Shown here: piece by piece, positions 56,854 to 64,000 of the stretch
How positions within the stretch are numbered: position 1 is the first letter of the stretch
How the letters are laid out: each line of letters opens with the position of its first letter
Program-made: the position numbers and the translations under genes
Assembly: GCF_022965805.1 (NCBI RefSeq)
Contig: NC_133104.1
Location: 25,230,069-25,294,068, forward strand
Direction of reading: 5' to 3'
Source of the DNA: Primulina eburnea
Taxonomy: Eukaryota; Streptophyta; Magnoliopsida; Lamiales; Gesneriaceae
DNA length: 64,000 bases
Notes under the pieces: model-generated
Seen by the model: the letters and a program-made list of their open reading frames with translations, nothing else
Told to the model about the DNA's origin: nothing
Database searches by the model: none

Positions 56854-57945
56854 CTTACTGTCCGAGCATAACCGATTTTGGAAAAAATTCTTAAGGATGA
56901 TTTCTTGCCTTCCGTGATATTCTTAGCACGGAGGCTGCATAAAAGGCCTTAGGGCACGAAAATTCAAACTATTCAGCAGCAACAAAGCTTTAGAGAGAAG
57001 AAAAAGGCTTGGAGGAATATTTCAAGATTTCCGGGAAACATTCCTCGCTTTTCGTCGCATCTAGTTTTTCGAGTTTATTTTCTCTTATTTTAATATTGTT
57101 TTGCTTAGTTTGATAATGAATTCTAGTAGTTAATTTTCTTTATTTGTTGGGATTTAAGGGGATCCTACCCCGAAACCGAGTTTAGTTGATTCATCGATCG
57201 ACTTTTAATTTTTTCTTGATTGTGCTATTATTTTCATTGCGTTGTTGAAGTTCTGCTAACATTAATAACGATATCATATTGCAAGTGAGTTCGAGAGAAT
57301 AACCCGTGATAGGAACGAGTAGCATAATCCATGGATTTACAATTTACATAGAAATATGAAGTCATATACACGTCTATAGTCATAGTCCAGTAGGTGGAAA
57401 GCTAGGGGATTTCATAGAACGACATGCAATTCACCTTTGATAAATAATTAAAGAAATTTAATTACTTCACTGAGTTGAATTAGTTTGACATAGCTCGAGA
57501 GGGCGTGTTCTATTGAATAAGAAATCCCGTCGAAAGCATAGATCATTATCGAATGAATTAAGTAGATTGGCGAGGTGTAGGTAAACCAAGAGTCTCAACA
57601 AATTCTCATTGAACTATAGTCAATCATTCTAGCTTATTTATTTCATGATTTAATCCTTGAACCATTTCATTAAATTTTTATTTAATCATTATAGTAGTAA
57701 ACAATCATCAAATTATCGTTGCTAAAGATTTTAATATATGAGAATAACAACAGCGAAATACAGTCTCTAGAGTAACAATACTCGTACTCTCGTATACTAT
57801 ATTATTACTTGACATTGTTCATTTGTGATTATTTCGAGCTTTAATTTGTAAATTTTTTACTAAGGATTTTACAGTGCAAGTTTTGGTCGACACAACATCC
57901 AAAATCCTGTCAAATCATCAACATATAAAAGATGAAAAATGGATA
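56854..57945 (+). mobile_element. LTR-like host repeat, right part (R-U5-like)
   Basis: Resumes the host of the solo LTR. 'gctgcataaaaggcc' near 56935 is TATA-like and is followed by leader-like text. The tail 'tacagtgcaagttttggtcgacaca' near 57869 resembles the U5/internal junction of plant Athila/Tat gypsy elements. No ORF is supported. The lineage is tentative. Confidence 0.45.
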
Positions 57946-57949
57946 AAAA

Positions 57950-58975
57950 CAATGTTCATCAATGACCCATAACATAATATGCGGAAAAATGTAAATTCCT
58001 CAAGTTATCGTGTGCACTCCCACCTCCGCCTACTCAGTCTTTGGCGCCTCTAGTCTCTAGCTCATCATGCTTTCCTGCATCAATCACACGAAGTGAGTCA
58101 AAAGACTCAACACACATGTACCGATATAACAAGTACATATACATAACATGCAACAATGAAAGTACTGTAATTAAAAAAAACTTCTTGATCTTAAAAGCAT
58201 GAACTTAAACATATCGCAACATAAACATATTCAAACGTATCTTATCATTTAACCATATACGCGTTCATTTTTCCTTATTGAATTCAGATCATTAGTTGTG
58301 AATTTCGTATCGGCTCTAAGTCGATGGGTCCATCTACATATAACCGCGGCACCCGATGGCATGGACATCTGCGACATTTTTACCAATCCACTGAGCCTTG
58401 ATCTTACATGTTCGTGTTTGTGTTCGTATTAGTTACAACCAACTCACCTCCTTCAAAAACATGTCATCGTATTATTAACTTATAAATTTCATCCATATTC
58501 GTACTTTTTCTTAAACCAAGCACACAACGTATTTTCCGTATTTTCATAAAAATTCATATTCATATTAAACATATACATTTTTAAACATGCAATTTTGGTT
58601 ATCAGGGCATTGCCAGGACTGCTAACTCAACCCGCTCAAACTTATCAAACTCCTTAAACATACTTCTAATCATTTCCTTAAACTTATCTCGAACCTCTGC
58701 ATTAACCTCTATATTTCATTTCAGGGTTTAGACCGGAGTCCCGTGTAACCCGAATTAATCCGAGACTTGATCAAATTTTAATCATAGTTCACCGACTCCT
58801 AACCAAACCCATATGACTCAACTTAAACCATTTATAACCACATACATGTAGGTATAACTTATTGGAAATCACAAAACGAGCAATATCAACAAAAATCTCG
58901 ACAATACACGTATAGTACTACCGCCTAGGCGCTTGCCAGCACCGCGACGCTACAAGCACTGAAGCGACAGTTTTT
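57950..58975 (-). mobile_element. Gypsy LTR fragment
   Basis: 'tcctcaagttatcgtgtgcactcc', 'cctactcagtctttggcgcc', 'agtgagtcaaaagactcaacacacatgtacc' and 'gggcattgccaggact' follow the order of the solo LTR at 26777. It ends near the short repetitive 'cctaggcgcttgccagcaccgcgacgc' stretch, where a Copia gag remnant begins. Confidence 0.65.
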
Positions 58976-59237
58976 TATACAAAATGTCTTTAGACGTTGT
59001 CCAAGTTGGCTTTTCTTTTGTTTTCTGCTGTCCATTCATCTCGGGGTTTTTCATTCCGATGTGGTGCCCCATCAGTTATGGCAACAACAATGTTCGCCTT
59101 TAATATATTCATGGGCCTGTCTCTAATAACGTATCACATGTCATCGTCTTGTGCAGATAGATGAGCCTGCATTCTGATTTTCCAATCATCAAAATCCTCT
59201 CTCGAGAACAATGGAATTTTGTTGAATGAAGACAAGG
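58976..59237 (-). pseudogene. Copia (Sirevirus-type) gag N-terminal remnant
   Basis: The minus strand reads SSFNKIPLFSREDFDDWKIR, MQAHLSAQDDDM (then a stop), ITDGAPHRNEKPRDEWTAEN and KRKANLDNV. It matches the gag start at 44118 nearly residue for residue. The start codon has changed to TTG and a TGA replaces an expected Trp. It is cut after LDNV. A degenerate PBS and LTR lie upstream on the same strand. Confidence 0.85.
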
Positions 59238-59295
59238 TAATCAGTTTGTATATTTGAATATTCAAGAACAAGATTCAACTGCTCTAATACTCACT

Positions 59296-59978
59296 TGATA
59301 AAATCGGTTAAAAGTGAGAGTGTTTAGAAGGGGGAGTTGAATAAACACTAACAATTTTCACAACCTTTTCTCATTTTTTTGAGTCAGTTTAGTAAAAAAC
59401 TAATACTCGGGAATCTTGAAAGTCGATATCAATCAGTTAACAATAAAAGTGCGGAAATAAACTGACTGATAGATAGATTAAATCATAAATAAGATGACAC
59501 AAGATTTTATGGATGTTTGATAATTTCAAACACTCCTATGTCACCCCTTCTATCACAAAGATAGGATTTTCACTAAAATAATTTGATCCACATAGAAAGT
59601 TATACAGACCCACTTCAGTTATGGACTTAATTCCAAACTGAAACTCTTAATTACAAACAGGTTTACAGTACACGAATGGACTGAAATAATTTAGCACAAC
59701 TGATCTCTTCAAGATCAAGTAATAAAGTAATAACAGTTTGTGCTTCTAAGATCGAATTATAGCCTTGAATTCTATGAATGTATACAATAAGCGTGACAAA
59801 GATTTCAGACTCAAGGAGATCATATTCGGGGGATTTCTCAGCTGCTCTTCTCTGATATTTATAGGCTTTGCCTCCAACGGTAGTATTGAATGCGATTTGA
59901 ATTTTTCTATCCATTTTTTTCCACGTCAACATTCTTCTGACAGTCGTACAATGCAGCTTTTTGAAAGAGATAGATTTT
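59296..59978 (-). mobile_element. Sirevirus-type LTR, truncated
   Basis: Starts TGATAAAATCGG with 'gtgtttagaagggggagttgaataaacac' behind it. The conserved block on the plus strand has stem CTATC (59550-59554) and GATAG (59560-59564). It is broken near 59978, within the part equivalent to 43360, where the next Copia LTR begins. Confidence 0.8.
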
Positions 59979-62036
59979 AGGTTACCGAAAGCTCAACGGA
60001 AGCAACAAAATTTCGAAAAACATATTTTCTAGCATTAAAATTTCGGCCACCTTGTGTACTAGGTGTAGCATATACAAAAAACACAAAAATGACATTCATA
60101 GTGTGTGTTTAGAAATGTATCTATCAATCTTAAAAGATTGATGATGGCTCCAACTAAGATGTAAACACCTTAGCTCTTGAATGGCAAGATAATCTTCAAG
60201 CTTCCCTTTGAGCCCACCTTGCTCAAATATTAAGCCCACCACCAACAAGCTAGAACCACTCTAATTTTGCACTAGAAAAATTAGAGCATTTTTCTTTGAG
60301 AAGTGTTTTCTTTCCTCAACTATTGAAGAAAAAAATGAGAGAAAAACTTGGAGAGAATATGCTTGCAAGTTTCGGCCATGTGAGGTCTTGAATGGGGGGA
60401 GGGAGACTAGCCTTGTTAGTGTAAAAAGTTGTTGTTGGTATGTGTGAAACATGTCTTGAATATTGAGAAAGTTGTCTCCCAACTCTTCGCCTCCCCATGC
60501 ACATTTTATTTGGGCTTGTAACAATTACAAGGCCCATGGACTTTTATTTAAATGTCCCAAACATATTTGAGTCCATTAAAGTTTACTTGATTTTACTCAA
60601 GCCCACTAGTTTAATAATTATTTCTAATTGGGCTCTACAAGGCCCAATGTTGTTTAATTAATTTAACACTTGAATTAATTTAATTATTTGGACTCTACTA
60701 GGTCCACTAGTGTTAAATTAATTCAACACTTGAATTAATTTAATTTAGTCCATAATAATGTTTATGAAAATCACAATTTTCAAATACATTATTTATTTGG
60801 CCAACTTTTAATTTAGGAACACTTCCACAAATTAAAAGTTACATTTCTCTCATAGAAGTCATACTTCAATTTTATTTATGCTTATAAACTCATTTACAAG
60901 CCGTTCAACACATTTAACAATTTTACTTCTCAACGGGATCTAGAAAGCTAGTACTTGTGTGGCCCTCAATGGTTCATTGATACAACTAGCTGTGGTTTCA
61001 CATCTCCATGTGATTCGGACTAAACATGTCCTTATATGAGCATACCCCAATTGCTCCATTCTTAATTATCAACTCCTTGATAACAAGAACGTCAGAACTA
61101 AAGTCTGATAGTACCCAACAAATCATGTTAAACGCCTAGCAGCATCGTTTACATGATTCCCTAGGTATCAAATGATAGTGCCGGAAAGAACCATTCAATT
61201 ATGGTTAGCGTACACTACGGTCCCTTCAACTCATATATCCCGACCGATTCGACAACGATTGGTTTATCGAGAGTTGTCAATGAATCGATACTATGTGTCA
61301 TGTAGTAGTTGCATCGATGGTGTAATCTAAGAAACCCCTTTCTTAATTACCACCATATTCTGAGCAGAGATTTCAACCTACATACACATGAGAACACATA
61401 GGATATCCATACCCGAAGGCAAGCGGTGAATCCCCGACTACAATGCATCGACTCCTATATGTTTCGACAGAACACCCAACCTTGCCACCTGATGACCCCA
61501 TGAGAGTCGGTAAACAAGTCAAAGTGTAATTCTAGCACATAGAGTCTCAATGTTGTCCCAGGTCATAAGGACTAATGGTGTACAACCATAAACTAGGACT
61601 TTTCCACTCGATAAGTGAGAACCACTTGGAAAGTCCTTTATGGAGGGTTGTTCAGTGCATTCTACCAGGTGCACCTATCTGCATGCTCGGACATCACAAT
61701 GTCCCCTACCAATGAAACATGGTACTCACATCGCAGATACTAGTCTCTAACTCGAGCGGCCTATATCCTTCTTAGCGGCAGCTGAATCGACTAGGAACTG
61801 TTTAGAATATACAGTATTCCAAATATGAGTTTCATGATACTCATCATATGAGCATCTCATATTCTTTCTACTATTTGTATATTCAAGGACTTTATCTATG
61901 CAACTAGTATGGGTATACAGATAAAGAAGTGCCAATACAATAAATTCAAATATTATTAAAATAAAGACTGTTTTTACATAGAGTTTAATCCTGGACCCTC
62001 GGCCAACACTTGGCTCGACGGGCACCTACTCTAACA
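59979..62036 (-). mobile_element. 3' LTR of a Copia (Tork/Angela-like) element
   Basis: On the minus strand it starts TGTTAGAGTAGGTGCCC at 62036, directly after the purine tract. About 2 kb of non-coding sequence follows, to the junction near 59978, where I cannot find a clean CA end. It contains repeated 'gggctctacaaggcccaatg'-like segments (60630-60740). ORFs at 60261-60537 and 61747-62025 are chance. The lineage is by general resemblance. Confidence 0.65.
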
Positions 62037-62048
62037 ATCTCCCACTTG
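62037..62048 (-). other. Polypurine tract of the minus-strand Copia element
   Basis: The minus strand reads AAGTGGGAGAT right before the LTR start and shortly after the pol stop at 62051-62053. Confidence 0.8.
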
Positions 62049-62050
62049 CA

Positions 62051-64000
62051 CTAGAGCCAACTACCCATATGCTTTAAACCCATCGATTCGCGATGCTTCT
62101 CGAACAATGGTCTAGGTAAAGGCTTATTAGCAGATCAGAAACATTATCTGCGGAGTCGACTTTGTCAATCATGACATTTCTCCTTTCCACGATCTCTCTG
62201 AGGATGTGGTACTTTCTCAATACGTGTTTGGACTTCTGATGAGACATCGGCTCCTTTGTTTGAGCAATGGCTCCCGTGTTGTCACAAAACACCGGGACAG
62301 GAGCAACTCCATTAGGAATGACGCCCAACTCTTGGACGAAATTCCTTATCCAAACAGCCTCCTTTGCTGCAGCTTGCAGCAATGTATTATGCCTCAGTGG
62401 TGGAATCCGCTGTACTGTCTTGCTTGGAACTCTTCCAAGAGACAGCAGTACCATTGAGCATGAATATGAATCCAGAGGTTGACTTTGAGTCATCAATATC
62501 GCTTTGGAAGCTAGAGTCGGTATAGCCTTCCATTTTTAGTTCTCCACCCCCATAGACCAAGAACAATTTATCGGTTCTCCTCAAATACTTGAGGATGTCT
62601 TTCACAGCTTTCAAATGTGGAAGACCAGGGTTCGATTGATATCTACTCACTCCACTTATTGCGAAAGCCACGTCAGGACGTGTGGATATCATCACATACA
62701 TGATGCTACAAATTGCAGATGCATATGGAATGCGTGTCATCGCCGCTATCTCTGCATCGGTCTTGGGAGACATAGACTTGGATAGGGACACGCCATGACA
62801 CATTGGTAGATGTCCTCTCTTGGATTCATCCATCGAGAACCGCTTCAGGATGGTATCAATGTATGTGGACTGGGTGAGACCAAGCAATCTCTTTGATCTA
62901 TCTCTATAGATCTGTATTCCCAATATAAAAGATGCTCCACCCAAGTCTTGCATCGAGAACTTACTTGCTAACCATATCTTAGTTGATTGCAATATTCCTA
63001 CATCATTCCCAATGAGTAGAATGTCATCAACATACAGCACCAGGAATGTCACAGCACTTTCATTGACCTTCTTATACACACAGGGTTCCTCAGGATTCTT
63101 AGTAAAATCAAACTCTTTGATTGTACTATCGAATCTAAGGTTCCAACTCCTAGATGCCTGCTTTAGACCATAAATAGATATTTGAAGTTTGCATACCATA
63201 TGCTCACTTCCGATAGATGTAAACCCTTCGGGTTGAGACATGTAAATTTCTTCCTTAATATCCCCATTAAGAAAGGCTGTTTTGACATCCATCTGCCATA
63301 TCTCATAGTTATACCATGCAGTTATGGATAGCAATATCCTTATAGACTTGAACATTGCAACTGGTGAAAAGGTTTCCTCAAAGTCAACTCCTTGTCTTTG
63401 AGTATATCCTTTTGCCACCAATCGCGCCTTGAAGGTCAATACCTTGCCATCTACCCCAAGTTTCCTCTTGTAAATTCATTTACACCCAATGGGAACAATT
63501 CCCTCAGGTGGATCCACGAGATTCCACACTTGGTTCGAATGCATGGAATTCATCTCAGATTCCATTGCTTCAAGCCACTTGGATGAATCGGCATCAGATA
63601 ATGCTTCCTTGAAGGTCCTTGGATCACATCCATGGATAGGCTCATCATGGCCCTCTTCAAGAAGCAGACCATACCTCATAGGTGGTCTCGAGACTCTCTC
63701 GGATCTTCTAGGAGCTTGTATCTCCTCTCTTGGCTCTTCGGGTGTGGGTTCTATAATGGTGGGTGTCTCTCGAACCTATTCGAGCTCTATCATCTCCCCT
63801 TTTCTATCCAATAGAAATTTCATTTCCAAAAAGGTTGCATTCCTAGAAACAAACACTTTTGTTTCTTAGGGATGATAGAAGTAATATCCAACAAAATTCT
63901 TTGGATATCCCACAAAGTAACATAAAATGGATCGACTATCCAATTTATCTCCCACCACCTGCTTCACATAAGCAGGGCACCCCCATATTCTAAGATAAGA
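62051..64000 (-). pseudogene. Copia pol 3' part (integrase end, RT, RNase H), runs off the window
   Basis: From the window edge: LRIWGCPAYVKQVVGDKLDS (integrase C-terminal region), several stops, then PRRSERVSRPPMRYGLLLEE, ADSSKWLEAMESEMNSMHSN and a TGA at an expected Trp (63477-63479). RT: ARLVAKGYTQRQGVDFEETF, IWQMDVKTAFLNGDIKEEIY, YGLKQASRSWNLRFD, LVLYVDDILLIGND. RNase H: GYTDSSFQSDIDDSKSTSGF, then a TAA and frameshifts, KEAVWIRNFVQELGV, FCDNTGAIAQ, KHVLRKYHILREIVERRNV, ending HMGSWL and TAG. All Copia RT and RNase H catalytic motifs are readable, but at least four lesions prevent a full product. It is clearly a different lineage from the element at 43100. Confidence 0.9.

Noticed and set aside
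60261..60537. Two overlapping minus-strand ORFs
   Set aside because: They lie in the ~2-kb Copia LTR and show no domain.

Overview
The window looks like nuclear DNA of a eudicot plant, built almost entirely of nested LTR retrotransposons around one intact single-copy gene. Reasons: a ten-exon plant-type gene with GT-AG introns, Copia and Ty3/gypsy elements primed by initiator-tRNA-Met-type sites, AT-rich spacers, and plant MITE/TRIM families. The post-pol ORF of the Copia element resembles one I associate with Lamiales genomes; that placement is a guess.

Layout. 1-4150: LTR-like sequence split by a minus-strand solo LTR (TSD TAACA). 4150-10403: hAT-like MITE end, gypsy gag remnant, PBS and 5' LTR (minus strand), the LTR itself split by a plus-strand solo LTR (TSD ATATA). 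10404-20185: gypsy LTR pieces split by a composite LTR-internal-LTR-internal-LTR array without coding capacity (10700-16956). 20186-21840: hAT-like element carrying a young 350-bp TRIM (TSD AATAC), then two MITE-like inverted repeats. 22098-25439: the intact gene, an external type II NAD(P)H dehydrogenase of the NDB2 kind with an EF-hand. 25831-26223: a convergent PPR gene fragment cut off by a retroelement. 26218-31335: gypsy LTR/leader and gag (plus strand) with a 3.0-kb solo LTR inside (TSD AATAT). 31352-37465: gypsy gag, PBS and 5' LTR (minus strand), with a solo LTR nested in the LTR (TSD AGAAC). 37466-41956: a Tat-like gypsy remnant (integrase on minus, coiled-coil ORF on plus, 75-bp tandem repeats) with a solo LTR (TSD CAACT). 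41957-43099: LTR fragments. 43100-54281: a full-length 11.2-kb Sirevirus-type Copia element (TSD CAACA) with gag, pol, an antisense ORF and a post-pol ORF, all broken by stops and frameshifts. 54287-57945: another LTR-like host split by a solo LTR (TSD CTTAC). 57950-64000: gypsy LTR, Copia gag/LTR and Copia pol/LTR fragments on the minus strand.

The only gene I expect to make a functional protein is NDB2-like. The most unusual signal lies in the retroelements. Three LTRs that share flanking anchors carry, between those anchors, unrelated GC-rich palindromic or repetitive cassettes. In two unrelated cassette types the modules repeat every ~71-78 bp. One module type, with core CGCTCGGGCG, also appears in other LTR families. 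Separately, the Sirevirus-type LTRs share a block containing a small stem-loop that shows compensatory base changes.
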